Positions 1-8,414 of a stretch of DNA of 64,000 bases are shown here, one piece after another. Origin of the DNA: Ramlibacter paludis (GTDB taxonomy: Bacteria > Pseudomonadota > Gammaproteobacteria > Burkholderiales > Burkholderiaceae_C); assembly GCF_022012305.1 (NCBI RefSeq), contig NZ_JAKLTM010000001.1, forward strand, positions 372,001-436,000. Direction: 5' to 3'. Position 1 is the first letter of the stretch. Each line of letters starts with the position of its first letter. The translations under genes and the position numbers were made by a program. The notes beneath the pieces are model-generated. The model worked only from the letters and a program-made list of their open reading frames with translations, was not told the DNA's origin and did no database searches.

Positions 1-2
1 TG

Positions 3-1472
3 CTGGCCACGATCATGCAGGCGCTGGACACCACCATCGCCAACGTGGCCCTGCCGCACATGCAAGGCAGCCTGCAGGCCTCGCAGGACCAGATCACCTG
101 GGTGCTCACCTCGTACATCGTCGCCTCGGCCATCGCGCTGCCGCTCACCGGCTGGCTGTGCGCGCAATGGGGCCGGCGCAAGGTCTTCATCGTGTCGGTG
201 GTGGGCTTCACCATCGCCTCCGCGCTGTGCGGCATGGCCACGTCGCTCAACACCATTGTCATCGCGCGGCTGCTGCAAGGCGTGTTCGGCGCCGCGCTGG
301 TGCCGCTGTCGCAGGCCGTGCTGCTGGACATCAACCCGCCGCAGAAGGTGGGCCAGGCCATGGCGATCTGGGGCGCCGGCATCATGGTCGGCCCCATCCT
401 CGGGCCGCTGCTGGGCGGCTGGCTCACCGAGAACTTCGACTGGCGCTGGGTGTTCTTCATCAACCTGCCGGTCGGCCTGTTCGCGCTGTGGGGCATAGCC
501 CGCTACCTGCCCGAGAACCGGCCTGCGCCGCAGAAGCTGGACCTGTTCGGGCTGGTGTCGCTCTCCGTCGCCATCGGCCTGCTGCAGATGCTGCTGGACC
601 GCGGCGAACTGCTCGACTGGTTCGACGCGCTGGAGATCCAGGTCGAAGCGGCGGGCGCGCTGGTCGCCTTTGCCTTCTTCGCGGTGCACACCTGGACGGT
701 GCAAGGCACGTCCTTCTTCGACCGCGACCTGCTCAAGGACCGCAACTACGTCACCGGCCTGCTGTTCGGTTTCATCGTCGGCGTGGTCCTGTACGGGACG
801 ATGGCGCTGCTGCCTACCTTCCTGCAGACGCTGATGGCCTACCCGGTGGTCTATACCGGCATGGTGACGGCGCCGCGCGGCATCGGCACCATGCTCGCGA
901 TGATCGTGGTCGGCCGGCTGGTGACCAAGGTGGACCTGCGCATGATCATGGCCACCGGCTTCCTGCTGACGGCCTTCTCGCTGTGGCAGATGACGCACAT
1001 CACGCTGCAGATGGACTCCAGCCTGATCGTGTGGTCCGGCTTCATCCAGGGCCTGGGCATCGGCTTCACCTTCGTGCCGCTGTCGGCCGCCGCCTTCGCG
1101 ACCCTCGCACCGCGGCTGCGCAACGAGGGCACGCCGATCTTCAGCCTGCTGCGCAACATCGGCGGCGCGGTGGGGATCTCGATCGTGCAGGCGCTGCTGA
1201 CGCGCGGCGTGGCGCAGAACCATGCGCAGCTGGCCTCGCTGGTGGGCCCGGGCAACGCGGGCCTGGCGGCGCTGCCACCGCTGATGGACCCGTCCACCGC
1301 GGGCGGCCTGGCGGCGTTGAACATGGAAGTGACACGCCAGGCTTCGCTGCTGGCGTACATCAACGACTTCTGGGTGATGATGGCGGTGACGGTGCTGGCG
1401 ATTCCGCTGCTGGTGCTGATGCGCACGCCCAGGCGGCAGGCGGCCGGCGCGCCGGCGGAAGTGCCGCATTGA
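3..1472 (+). CDS. DHA2-family MFS multidrug exporter (EmrB/QacA type), 5' end cut by window
   Basis: Inner-membrane proton-coupled drug exporter of the 14-helix DHA2 group. The frame is open from base 3 with no start in the expected place, so the first few residues lie outside the window; the first visible ATG at 15 falls inside the conserved first helix (QALDTTIANVALP). Visible are an MFS motif A-like loop (CAQWGRRK) and an antiporter motif C-like stretch (GAGIMVGPILGPLLGG). The length fits the C-terminal ~490 residues of EmrB. An EmrA-type membrane fusion partner would be expected just upstream but cannot be seen. The substrate is unknown. Confidence 0.9.
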   Translation: MATIMQALDTTIANVALPHMQGSLQASQDQITWVLTSYIVASAIALPLTGWLCAQWGRRKVFIVSVVGFTIASALCGMATSLNTIVIARLLQGVFGAALVPLSQAVLLDINPPQKVGQAMAIWGAGIMVGPILGPLLGGWLTENFDWRWVFFINLPVGLFALWGIARYLPENRPAPQKLDLFGLVSLSVAIGLLQMLLDRGELLDWFDALEIQVEAAGALVAFAFFAVHTWTVQGTSFFDRDLLKDRNYVTGLLFGFIVGVVLYGTMALLPTFLQTLMAYPVVYTGMVTAPRGIGTMLAMIVVGRLVTKVDLRMIMATGFLLTAFSLWQMTHITLQMDSSLIVWSGFIQGLGIGFTFVPLSAAAFATLAPRLRNEGTPIFSLLRNIGGAVGISIVQALLTRGVAQNHAQLASLVGPGNAGLAALPPLMDPSTAGGLAALNMEVTRQASLLAYINDFWVMMAVTVLAIPLLVLMRTPRRQAAGAPAEVPH

Positions 1473-1487
1473 GGCGGCGCGCCGCGC

Positions 1488-1955
1488 TCACTCCACCGCG
1501 AAGACGCTGATCTCCACCTTGTCCGGCCGCCGCACCCCGGTGCCGACGAAGATCCGCTCCATGATCCACGCCAGCGCCGGCGAGCCCGTCTCGAAGGTGG
1601 GCACGCAGCGGAAGTACACCAGCGCCGGATCGACCGGCTCGCCGCGGATCAGCTTGGCCGTCACCTCCGCGGGCGCCGAGCGCAAGGCCCGGTTCATCAC
1701 GAAGATGCGGTCGCCCGCATCGGTCTCGACCACGTAGCGCGCATCGAGCTGCGCCACCGTGGCGCTGGCGATCAGCTGGAAGTCCGCGCCGCCGGGCAGG
1801 ATGCGGCCGCGCCAGCCGTCGCCGACGACCTCGCCGCCGAGGATGGGAATGACGCGCCGCTGCGCGCCGAAGACCTTGCCGACTTCCTGCGGCTGGTCGA
1901 CCTGGACCGAGAGATCGGCGAAGAACTGGAGACGGGGCGTGGCAAGCGTGCTCAT
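1488..1955 (-). CDS. DUF3237 family protein
   Basis: 155-residue soluble protein resembling the DUF3237 (UPF0311) family: an all-beta barrel with the conserved stretch GDGWRGRILPGGADFQL near residue 45 and a C-terminal YFRCVPTFETGSPALAWI segment. No catalytic function is established for the family. It is convergent with the exporter gene and 15 bases from its stop. Start chosen at the ATG (MSTLATPRLQF), which gives the usual family length. Function unknown. Confidence 0.8.
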   Translation of the reverse strand: MSTLATPRLQFFADLSVQVDQPQEVGKVFGAQRRVIPILGGEVVGDGWRGRILPGGADFQLIASATVAQLDARYVVETDAGDRIFVMNRALRSAPAEVTAKLIRGEPVDPALVYFRCVPTFETGSPALAWIMERIFVGTGVRRPDKVEISVFAVE

Positions 1956-2084
1956 GCCCGCGAGTATCCCCCGGGCCGGGGAAATCCTGTGCCCTGTCCT
2001 ACCCGCAACGCGCCGCGCTTCCGACGCAGCGCTGGCGCGCTCCTGCCCAGAATCGACCGCAAAACCACTTCAACCGGAGCCGCC

Positions 2085-2321
2085 ATGAAGATCGTTCCCC
2101 TTGCCGCCGTGCTGGCGGCCTGCCTCGCCGTCGCCGCCCCTGCGGCCAATGCCAAGGGCTGCCTCAAGGGCGCTGCCGTCGGCGGCGCTGCCGGCCACGT
2201 CGCCGGCCACCACGGGGTGCTGGGCGCCATCGGCGGCTGCCTGGTCGGCCGCCACCATGCCAACAAGAAGGAACGCGAGCTGGCCGCGCAACGGCAGGCG
2301 CAGCAGCATGCCTCCCGCTGA
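2085..2321 (+). CDS. Small secreted glycine-zipper protein
   Basis: 78-residue product. A signal peptide (about residues 1-22, ending AANA) is followed by a Gly/Ala-rich zipper (KGAAVGGAAGHVAGHHG, then GAIGGCLVG) and a basic, Gln-rich tail. This is the pattern of small periplasmic or outer-membrane glycine-zipper proteins. Start at ATG 2085, preceded by an AACCGGAG Shine-Dalgarno-like stretch. It lies 11 bases before the CDF transporter gene and may be cotranscribed with it. Specific role unknown. Confidence 0.75.
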   Translation: MKIVPLAAVLAACLAVAAPAANAKGCLKGAAVGGAAGHVAGHHGVLGAIGGCLVGRHHANKKERELAAQRQAQQHASR

Positions 2322-2332
2322 GCGGGCAGCGC

Positions 2333-3232
2333 GTGGCTGAGTCGCGGATTGCGATCTACGGCGCCATGGGCGCCAACCTCGCCATCGCGGTCACCAAGTT
2401 CATCGCGGCGGGCGTGACCGGCAGCTCGTCGATGATGTCCGAGGGCATCCACTCGCTGGTCGACACGGGCAACGGCGCGCTGCTGCTGGTGGGACTCAAG
2501 CAAAGCCAGAAACCGGCATCGCCGGCGCATCCCTTCGGCCGCGGCAAGGAGCTGTACTTCTGGAGCCTGATCGTCGGCGTGCTGATCTTCGGCCTCGGCG
2601 GCGGCGTTTCCTTCTACGAAGGCGTCCTGCACGTGCGCGAACCCGCACCGCTGGAGGACCCGACCTGGAACTACGTCGTGCTCGCCTGCGCCTTCGTGTT
2701 TGAGAGCATCAGCCTGGCGCTGGCGTGGCGCCAGTTCAAGACCGAACGCGGACCGGGCACCTTGTGGCATGCCCTGCGCGCCAGCAAGGACCCGACCACC
2801 TTCACCGTGCTGGCGGAAGACAGCGCCGCGCTGGCCGGCCTGGTGATCGCGGCGATCGGCGTGTTCGCCAGCCACGCCTTCGACGAACCGGCCCTGGACG
2901 GCGTCGCTTCCATGGCCATCGGCGTGCTGCTGGCCGGCGTGGCGGTGCTGTTGATCCGCGAGTCGCGCGGGCTGCTGGTGGGAGAAGGGGTCTCGCCGGC
3001 GCTGGCGCGCGAGATCCGGGAGCTGGCGACCGCCGAGGACAGCGTGCACCGCGCCGGGCCGGTGCTGTCGATGTACGTCGGCCCCGACGACGTGCTGGTC
3101 ACCTTCGACGTGCACGTGCGGCCGGAACTCCCCAGCGGCGACGTTGCCGAAACCGTGCAGCGCATCCAGCAACGCGTGAAGGAGCGCTGCCCGGCGGTGA
3201 CCCGGCTCTACATCGAGGTCAAGTCGGCCTGA
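2333..3232 (+). CDS. Cation diffusion facilitator (CDF) family transporter
   Basis: 299-residue inner-membrane proton/divalent-cation antiporter. The N-terminal half carries the CDF membrane domain with the metal-binding segment SEGIHSLVDTGNGALLL (about residues 34-50). Further helices include EDSAALAGLVIAAIGV (second metal-binding helix). The cytoplasmic C-terminal domain (about 210-299) ends VTRLYIEVKSA. The start is GTG 2333, giving MAESRIAIYGAMGANL; no better start lies nearby. Most like the ZitB/FieF-related group with an SEG...D variant. The metal (Zn, Mn, Co or Fe) cannot be assigned from sequence alone. Confidence 0.88.
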   Translation: MAESRIAIYGAMGANLAIAVTKFIAAGVTGSSSMMSEGIHSLVDTGNGALLLVGLKQSQKPASPAHPFGRGKELYFWSLIVGVLIFGLGGGVSFYEGVLHVREPAPLEDPTWNYVVLACAFVFESISLALAWRQFKTERGPGTLWHALRASKDPTTFTVLAEDSAALAGLVIAAIGVFASHAFDEPALDGVASMAIGVLLAGVAVLLIRESRGLLVGEGVSPALAREIRELATAEDSVHRAGPVLSMYVGPDDVLVTFDVHVRPELPSGDVAETVQRIQQRVKERCPAVTRLYIEVKSA

Positions 3233-3235
3233 GGC

Positions 3236-3739
3236 TTACCCGAGCTTGTTGTCCTCGCGCTTGGCTTCTGCCATCGCCTCCGGCTCGAGTTCCTCGGCCG
3301 CCGTGTTCAGGCGGATGAAAAGCCCCCAGGCCGCCAGCAGCACGCCGGTGGCGATCGTGATGGCCGCGGCGTAGACCAGCTGCGCGGGCTGCTCGTGGAT
3401 GGCCTTGAAGGTCGCCACCAGCGCCTCGATGGCCATGGCGACGATCAGCACGACGAAGAAGCGCGAGAGGAAGCGCCGCACGCGCGTGGGCGCGCTGACC
3501 TGCGCTTCGCGCACGACCTCCTCTTCCGCGACGGTCTGCGCGATCTGCAGCGCCACCACGCCCGCCGCCAGCAGGCCGATGGCTTCGATGACCTGCTGCG
3601 CGGCCTCGCCGGTGAAGCCTTCACTGAGCGCCAGCCAGCCGGTGCGGGCCGCGATGGCGACCAGCGCCAGCGCGGCCGCGGCGAAGAGCAGCGCCATGAT
3701 GGCGTGAATGAAGGCGAAGGCGCGCAGGAGGAGCTTCAT
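3236..3739 (-). CDS. Uncharacterized integral membrane protein
   Basis: 167 residues with about four hydrophobic helices (near 5-30, 45-68, 88-112 and 120-145) and a charged C-terminus (EELEPEAMAEAKRED). No recognised motif. Convergent with the CDF gene, with 3 bases between stop codons. Conserved short membrane proteins of this kind are common in Comamonadaceae and have no assigned role. Function unknown. Confidence 0.7.
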   Translation of the reverse strand: MKLLLRAFAFIHAIMALLFAAAALALVAIAARTGWLALSEGFTGEAAQQVIEAIGLLAAGVVALQIAQTVAEEEVVREAQVSAPTRVRRFLSRFFVVLIVAMAIEALVATFKAIHEQPAQLVYAAAITIATGVLLAAWGLFIRLNTAAEELEPEAMAEAKREDNKLG

Positions 3740-3772
3740 GGCCGGGGATGCTACGCGCAGCGCACGCTTGCT

Positions 3773-3798
3773 GGGGTCGCGTTCGCGAACCCACCCTA
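3773..3798. repeat. Dispersed hairpin repeat, copy 1
   Basis: The sequence GGGGTCGCGTTCGCGAACCC folds as an imperfect hairpin and is followed by ACCCTA. A close copy lies at 12588-12616 with the same GGGGTCGC...GCGAACCCACCCTA framework. The TAG stop of the sigma-factor gene (3796-3798, reverse strand) is formed by the repeat itself. It is probably a REP-like intergenic element acting at the 3' end of a transcript. Confidence 0.6.
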
Positions 3799-5028
3799 GC
3801 GCTCGCCGAGCCGGGCCAGCCGCGCCTGGAGGAAGTCCCGTACCGCCGGATCCCGCTCCAGCCCGATCGCCCGCTCGTACGCCGGCGCGGCCTCCCGCGC
3901 CCGGCCCGCGCGCGCCAGCAGGTCAGCCCGTGCGGCCCAGTACGGCTGGTAGTCGTCCAGCCCGGCCAGGGATTCGAGTGCCGCCAGCCCCGCCGCCGCA
4001 TCGCCCGCATGCGCCAGCGCCACCGCGCGATTGAGCGCGGCCAGCGGCGAGCCGGTGAGCGCCTGCAAGGCCTCGTACAGCGTGACGATCGCCGCCCAAT
4101 CCGGGGCGCCGCCATGGCGCCGCACCGCATGCGCCGACTGCACCGCCGCCTCCAGCTGGTAGCGGCCGGCGGCGCCGAAGCGGCTGGCCCGCAGCAACAG
4201 GGACTCGGCTTCGTCCACCATGGCCGCATCCCAGCGCGACGGGTCCTGCTGCGCGAGCGGCACGTAGCCGCCTCTCGCATCGCGCCGCGCCGGGCGCCGC
4301 GCCTGCGCATGCAGCATCAGTGCCAGCAGCCCGAGCGGCTCCGGCTCCTGCGGCAGCAACTGCGCCAGCAGGCGGCCCAGCCAGATCGCTTCGTCGGCCA
4401 GGTTGCGCCGCTGCGGATCCGTGCCCTCGGCGTCGCTCCAGCCTTCCGCATAGGCGGCATAGACCGCCGCCAGCACCGCGTCCAGCCGCTCGGGCCAGGC
4501 CGCGCGCGGCGGCACCTCGAAGGCGATGCCGGCCTCGCGGATCTTGGCCTTGGCGCGCACCAGGCGCTGGCCCATGGCGGCCGGCGCCACCAGGAAGGCA
4601 GAGCCGATCGCGGCCGCGTCGAATCCCAGCACGGCCTGCAGCATCAGCGGCGCGCGCACGTTGGCGGCCAGCGCCGGATGCGCGCAGACGAACATCAGGC
4701 GCAGGCGCTCGTCGGGGATGCCGGCGTCGTCCACCGGCTCAGCGACTTCTTCCAGCAACAACAGGTATGCGGCCGCGTCCTCCGCATGGATGCGCGACCG
4801 CACCGCGTCGACCATGCGCCGGCGCGCGACCGTCAGCAGCCAGGCCTCGGGGCTGGCCGGCACGCCGCGCACCGGCCAATCCGCCAGCGCGCTGGCGAAG
4901 GCTTCCGACAAGGCGTCCTCGGCGCCGGCGACGTCACGCGTGCGGGCGGCCAGGAAGGCCACCAGCTTGCCGTAGCTGCGCCGCGCCGCGGCTTCCGCCG
5001 CTTGCGCGGCGCCTGCCCCGTCTTCCAT
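3796..5028 (-). CDS. ECF RNA polymerase sigma factor with C-terminal DUF6596 extension
   Basis: 410-residue ECF sigma factor. Region 2 (about 15-75: KLVAFLAARTRDVAGAEDALSEAF ends in AWLLTVARRRMVDAVR) and region 4 are followed by a ~200-residue helical, TPR-like extension typical of the large ECF group (ECF42 type). Members of that group pair with DGPF/YCII proteins, and here a YCII gene ends 5 bases upstream, so the two are almost certainly cotranscribed. No anti-sigma factor is visible; the extension is thought to regulate activity in this group. The start at 5028 (MEDGAGAAQAA) avoids overlap with the YCII gene. Confidence 0.88.
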   Translation of the reverse strand: MEDGAGAAQAAEAAARRSYGKLVAFLAARTRDVAGAEDALSEAFASALADWPVRGVPASPEAWLLTVARRRMVDAVRSRIHAEDAAAYLLLLEEVAEPVDDAGIPDERLRLMFVCAHPALAANVRAPLMLQAVLGFDAAAIGSAFLVAPAAMGQRLVRAKAKIREAGIAFEVPPRAAWPERLDAVLAAVYAAYAEGWSDAEGTDPQRRNLADEAIWLGRLLAQLLPQEPEPLGLLALMLHAQARRPARRDARGGYVPLAQQDPSRWDAAMVDEAESLLLRASRFGAAGRYQLEAAVQSAHAVRRHGGAPDWAAIVTLYEALQALTGSPLAALNRAVALAHAGDAAAGLAALESLAGLDDYQPYWAARADLLARAGRAREAAPAYERAIGLERDPAVRDFLQARLARLGER

Positions 5029-5033
5029 CGCGC

Positions 5034-5390
5034 TCAGTAGTCGCCCATGGCCCACACCGGCCGCACTTCCATGGCTCCATCGGCCGCACCCGGGCAGCGT
5101 GCCGCCCACGACAGGGCCGCGTCCAGGTCCTTCACGTCGATTAGGTAGTAGCCGCCGAGCTCTTCACGGGTCTCGATGAAGGGGCCGTTCTGCACGTCGG
5201 TCTTCCCGTCGCGCACGCGCACCGTGGTGGCGGTACTGGCCGGACGCAGCCGGTTCGACCCGCGCAGCACGCCGGCGTCCTTCAGGGCCTTGGTGTAGGC
5301 GCCGTAGGCCGCGATGCGCGCGGCGATGGTGTCCTGGGGCATGGACTTCATGGGCGTGTCGTCCGAGTGGATCAGCAAGAGGTATTCCAT
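5034..5390 (-). CDS. YciI/DGPF family protein
   Basis: 118-residue YCII-superfamily protein with a ferredoxin-like fold. The signature NGPFIETREELGGYYLIDV (residues 68-86) corresponds to the DGPF motif. First gene of a two-gene unit with the ECF sigma factor downstream. Such pairs are common in Actinobacteria and Proteobacteria. The biochemical role is unknown, and influence on the sigma factor is an inference from conserved linkage. Confidence 0.88.
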   Translation of the reverse strand: MEYLLLIHSDDTPMKSMPQDTIAARIAAYGAYTKALKDAGVLRGSNRLRPASTATTVRVRDGKTDVQNGPFIETREELGGYYLIDVKDLDAALSWAARCPGAADGAMEVRPVWAMGDY

Positions 5391-5497
5391 CGTTCACTCC
5401 TTGGGGAGAACGGCGCCGCACCATGCGGCGCCTGGACAATGTCGCGCGAGGCGCCCGGATTTCGACATGATCCCGGTGCGTTTATTCTGCGCGCACG

Positions 5498-6385
5498 ATG
5501 AAGATCAACCTCAAGCTGCTGGGCACCTTCCTGGCCGTGGCGGACAACGGCAGCTTCCGCAAGGCCGCCGAGCAGCAGCACCTGTCGCTGCCGGCGGTGA
5601 GCATGCAGGTCAAGCAGCTGGAAGAGCGCCTGGGCGTCGCCCTGTTCCAGCGCACCACGCGGCGGGTCGAACTCACCCGGGAGGGCGAGCAGCTGGTGAT
5701 CGCCGCCCGCAAGGCGATGGCCGAGATCGACGGCGCGCTGGTGCAGTTGCAGCAGACCGCGCAGGTGCAGCAAGGGCAGCTGGCCTTTGCCTGCGTGCCA
5801 TCGGTGGCCAGCAGCCGCCTGCCGGCCCTGTTGGTCGACTTCGCGCGCCAGTATCCGGGCATCGCGGTGCGGGTGCGCGAGCTGGCGCTGCCGGACCTGC
5901 TCGAAGCGGTGCGCCGGCGCGAGGTCGATTTCGGCATCGGCCCGCAGCAGGAGCGCAAGGGCGAGCTCGAATTCGCGCCCATCTTCGTCGACGAATACGT
6001 GGCGCTGGTGCCGCCGCGAAGCCCCGCCGCGGCCAAGCCGACCATCACCTTGCGCGAGCTGGCGAAACTGCCGCTGCTGGCGCTGTCAGGGGGTTCCCAG
6101 TTCCATCACCAGCTGGCGGACGTGCTCAAGGCGCAGGGCCTGAGCCCGGACCTGAACTACGAGTTCACCCACGTCAGCACCCTCGTCGCGATGGCGGAGG
6201 CAGGGCTGGGGGTGGGCGTGCTGCCAGGCGTGGCGGTGCCGCCGGGCACGCCGTTGAAGACGCTGCGCATCACGCGCCCGGTGATGAACCGCACCATCGC
6301 GGTCATCACCATCCGTGGCCACAAGCTGTCGCCGGCGGCCGCGCGCTTCGTCGCGCTCTGCGACGCGCTGATCCCGCCGCGCTAG
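5498..6385 (+). CDS. LysR-family transcriptional regulator
   Basis: 295 residues. An N-terminal winged helix-turn-helix (about 5-63: FRKAAEQQHLSLPAVSMQVKQ is the HTH) is followed by a periplasmic-binding-protein-like effector domain (about 90-293). The gene is divergent from the YCII/sigma pair (107 bases between starts) and its 3' end overlaps the convergent dioxygenase gene by 4 bases. LysR proteins often control a neighbour, so either unit could be a target. The ligand is unknown. Confidence 0.92.
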   Translation: MKINLKLLGTFLAVADNGSFRKAAEQQHLSLPAVSMQVKQLEERLGVALFQRTTRRVELTREGEQLVIAARKAMAEIDGALVQLQQTAQVQQGQLAFACVPSVASSRLPALLVDFARQYPGIAVRVRELALPDLLEAVRRREVDFGIGPQQERKGELEFAPIFVDEYVALVPPRSPAAAKPTITLRELAKLPLLALSGGSQFHHQLADVLKAQGLSPDLNYEFTHVSTLVAMAEAGLGVGVLPGVAVPPGTPLKTLRITRPVMNRTIAVITIRGHKLSPAAARFVALCDALIPPR

Positions 6386-7206
6386 ACGGGCCTGGTGCCC
6401 TGCAAGGTGATGCGGTGCATCAGCCGCTTGTAGCCGTGGTAGTCGTTCACCGGGTTGTGCATCGCGCAGCGGTTGTCCCAGAAGGCGATGCAGTCGGCGT
6501 CCCAGCGGAAGCGGCAGGTGAATTCCGGCCGGACCTGGTGCGCGAACAGGAACTGCAGCAGCGGCGCGCTCTCGGCGTCGGTCATGCCGACGATGCCGCT
6601 CGTGTGCGCCTCGTTCACGTACAGCGACTTGCGCCCGGTTTCGGGATGCGTGCGCACGATGGGATGCTCGGCCCGGTATTCGCTGGGCTTGCCCTCCTTG
6701 CCGTCGCTCTTGATGCGGTCCTCGCGCGTCTTCGAGACGTCGGCCTTGGCGGAGCTGGAGATGCCCACCAGCGGCGCCAGCACCTGCTTCATCGTGTCCG
6801 ACAGGCGCTCGTAGGCCAGCTCCTGGTTGGCGAACAGCGTGTCGCCGCCATAGGGCGGCACCTCGCGCGACAGCAGCATGGAGCCCAGCGGCGGCTCCTG
6901 CAGGTAGGTGGTGTCGGAATGCCAGACGCCGCCGAAGTTGACCTTCTCGTGCTCCAGCTTCTTCACCTCGATGATCATCGGGAAGCCTTCGATGCCCTTC
7001 ACGAACGGATATTCGATGGGCGTGCCGAAGGCTTCGGCAAAGCGCAGGAACTGCTGGGGCGTGAGCGGCTGCCGGCGCAGGAAGATCACCTTGTGCTGCA
7101 GGAAGGCCGCGCGCAGCTGCGCCGCCAGCGCCGGGCTGATGGGGTCGCGCAGGTCGACCCCGGAAATTTCGGCGCCCAGCGCGCCGGCAATCGGTTGGAT
7201 GTCCAT
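6382..7206 (-). CDS. TauD/TfdA family Fe(II)/2-oxoglutarate dioxygenase
   Basis: 274 residues, the usual TauD length. The facial triad is visible as H96-x-D98 in VWHSDTTY and distal H250 in DNRCAMH. The 2-oxoglutarate-binding Arg is R265 in RLMHRITLQG. The family hydroxylates small acids such as taurine, alkylsulfonates or 2,4-D; the substrate here is unknown. Start at ATG 7206 (MDIQPIAGALGAEISGVDL), which aligns with family N-termini, rather than the longer upstream alternative at 7242. The convergent LysR gene is a plausible regulator. Confidence 0.9.
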   Translation of the reverse strand: MDIQPIAGALGAEISGVDLRDPISPALAAQLRAAFLQHKVIFLRRQPLTPQQFLRFAEAFGTPIEYPFVKGIEGFPMIIEVKKLEHEKVNFGGVWHSDTTYLQEPPLGSMLLSREVPPYGGDTLFANQELAYERLSDTMKQVLAPLVGISSSAKADVSKTREDRIKSDGKEGKPSEYRAEHPIVRTHPETGRKSLYVNEAHTSGIVGMTDAESAPLLQFLFAHQVRPEFTCRFRWDADCIAFWDNRCAMHNPVNDYHGYKRLMHRITLQGTRPV

Positions 7207-7266
7207 GCACAGGAGGTTACGCAATGGCGCGCCTGGGCACAAATCAAATAATCTGAAGCATTGTTC

Positions 7267-7283
7267 CGTTCAGGCTGCGTTCA
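7267..7283 (+). promoter_or_regulatory. Putative PhoP-type direct-repeat box
   Basis: CGTTCA-GGCTG-CGTTCA: two identical hexamers with a 5-base spacer, one helical turn apart, as bound by OmpR/PhoP-type response regulators. It ends 49 bases before the ATG of the repeat-protein gene, with a TATCTA -10-like element at 7292-7297. The same architecture recurs at 8397-8413, and an OmpR-family two-component system lies 2 kb downstream. Confidence 0.5.
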
Positions 7284-7332
7284 CTCATCGGTATCTAAAG
7301 TGGACCCACAGCAAATCACTGGAGGTCCCCGC

Positions 7333-8394
7333 ATGAAAACCACCGCCATCCGCAACCGTGCCGCAGCAGCGCTGCTGTTCCTTCCGCTGGCCGCCGCCGT
7401 GGTCGCCACGCCGCCGGCGCACGCGCAACCCGCCCGGGCGGAGTTCGCGCGCCCCGCCATCGAGCGCTTCGTGCTGAACACGCACGGCCGGATCGAGCCG
7501 GGCAAGGAGCTCCGGTTCCGCCTGCGGGGCGTGCCCGGCGCGCAAGCCACGGTCGACATCCCCGGCGTGATGCGCGGCATCGCCATGACGGAAACCCGCC
7601 CGGGCGTCTACGAAGCCGACTACACGGTCCGCCGCCGCGACGACCCCCGCGCCTTCGAACGCGCCACCGCCGTCCTGCGCGTCGGCAACCAGCGTGTGAT
7701 GGCCCGCGTCGACGTGCGCGGCGACGAGGAACGCCGCGACGAGCAGCCGCCGCGCATCACCGACGTGACGCCCGGCGACGGCGTCCGCGTGAGCGAGCGC
7801 GGCCGCGTGCACCTGTTCGCTCGCCTGGGCGACGAGGGCAGCGGTGTCGATCCCGCCAGCGTGCGGCTGCGCCTGGACGGCCGCGACGTGACCGGCGCCG
7901 CGCAGGTCACCGCCGACGAGGTGCGCTGGCGCGACGACCTGCGCGAAGGCCGCCACACGGCCGAGATCGAGGTGCGGGACCGCTCGGGCAACGCGACCCG
8001 CAAGGCGTGGAGCTTCGAGGTCGTGCGCGCGGAACCGCCGGTGGTGGTGCCGGTTCCTCCGGTCGTGCGTCCGGTGCCGCCGGTGCCCCCGGTCGCTCGC
8101 GACGCCAGCCCGCCGCGGATCTTCGCGGAGACGCCGGCCGAAGGCATCCGTGTCTTCGAGAACGCCCGCGTTCACCTGGCGGTGCGCTTTGACGACGAGG
8201 GCAGCGGCGTCGATCCGGCCACGGTGCGCCTGCGCCTGGACGGCCGCGACGTGACCTCGATCGCCCAGGTCTCCGCCGAGGAAGTGCGCTTCCGCGAGGA
8301 CCTGCGCATGGGCCGCCACACCGCCGAAATCGAGGTGCGCGACCGCGCCGGCAACGCATCCCGCAAGTCCTGGACGTTCGAAGTCGTTCGCTGA
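7333..8394 (+). CDS. Secreted protein with two near-identical Ig-like modules
   Basis: 353 residues. A signal peptide (about 1-33, cleavage after PAHAQ) precedes an N-terminal beta domain (about 36-130). Two homologous ~85-residue modules follow, each containing DEGSGVDPA[ST]VRLRLDGRDV then GRHTAEIEVRDR[SA]GNA and ending in F-E-V-V-R. A Pro/Val linker (PVPPVVRPVPPVPPV) separates them. The modules resemble bacterial Ig-like or cadherin-like folds with acidic, possibly Ca-binding loops. GGAGGT at 7321 is a strong Shine-Dalgarno sequence for ATG 7333. The role is unknown; an envelope-stress or structural function is guessed from the adjacent two-component system. Confidence 0.8.
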   Translation: MKTTAIRNRAAAALLFLPLAAAVVATPPAHAQPARAEFARPAIERFVLNTHGRIEPGKELRFRLRGVPGAQATVDIPGVMRGIAMTETRPGVYEADYTVRRRDDPRAFERATAVLRVGNQRVMARVDVRGDEERRDEQPPRITDVTPGDGVRVSERGRVHLFARLGDEGSGVDPASVRLRLDGRDVTGAAQVTADEVRWRDDLREGRHTAEIEVRDRSGNATRKAWSFEVVRAEPPVVVPVPPVVRPVPPVPPVARDASPPRIFAETPAEGIRVFENARVHLAVRFDDEGSGVDPATVRLRLDGRDVTSIAQVSAEEVRFREDLRMGRHTAEIEVRDRAGNASRKSWTFEVVR

Positions 8395-8396
8395 TC

Positions 8397-8413
8397 CGTT
8401 CAGCTTGCGTTCA
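8397..8413 (+). promoter_or_regulatory. Second copy of the PhoP-type direct-repeat box
   Basis: CGTTCA-GCTTG-CGTTCA, matching the 7267-7283 box at 15 of 17 positions. It ends 54 bases before the ATG of the glycine-zipper gene. The distance to the start codon is nearly the same as at the first copy (49 bases), which supports a shared regulator. Confidence 0.5.
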
Positions 8414-8414
8414 T

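Noticed and set aside
5314..7251. Open frame of 645 codons spanning the LysR gene and dioxygenase
   Set aside because: Runs through the LysR gene in another frame and antisense to the TauD-type gene, both with conserved motifs; no independent evidence.
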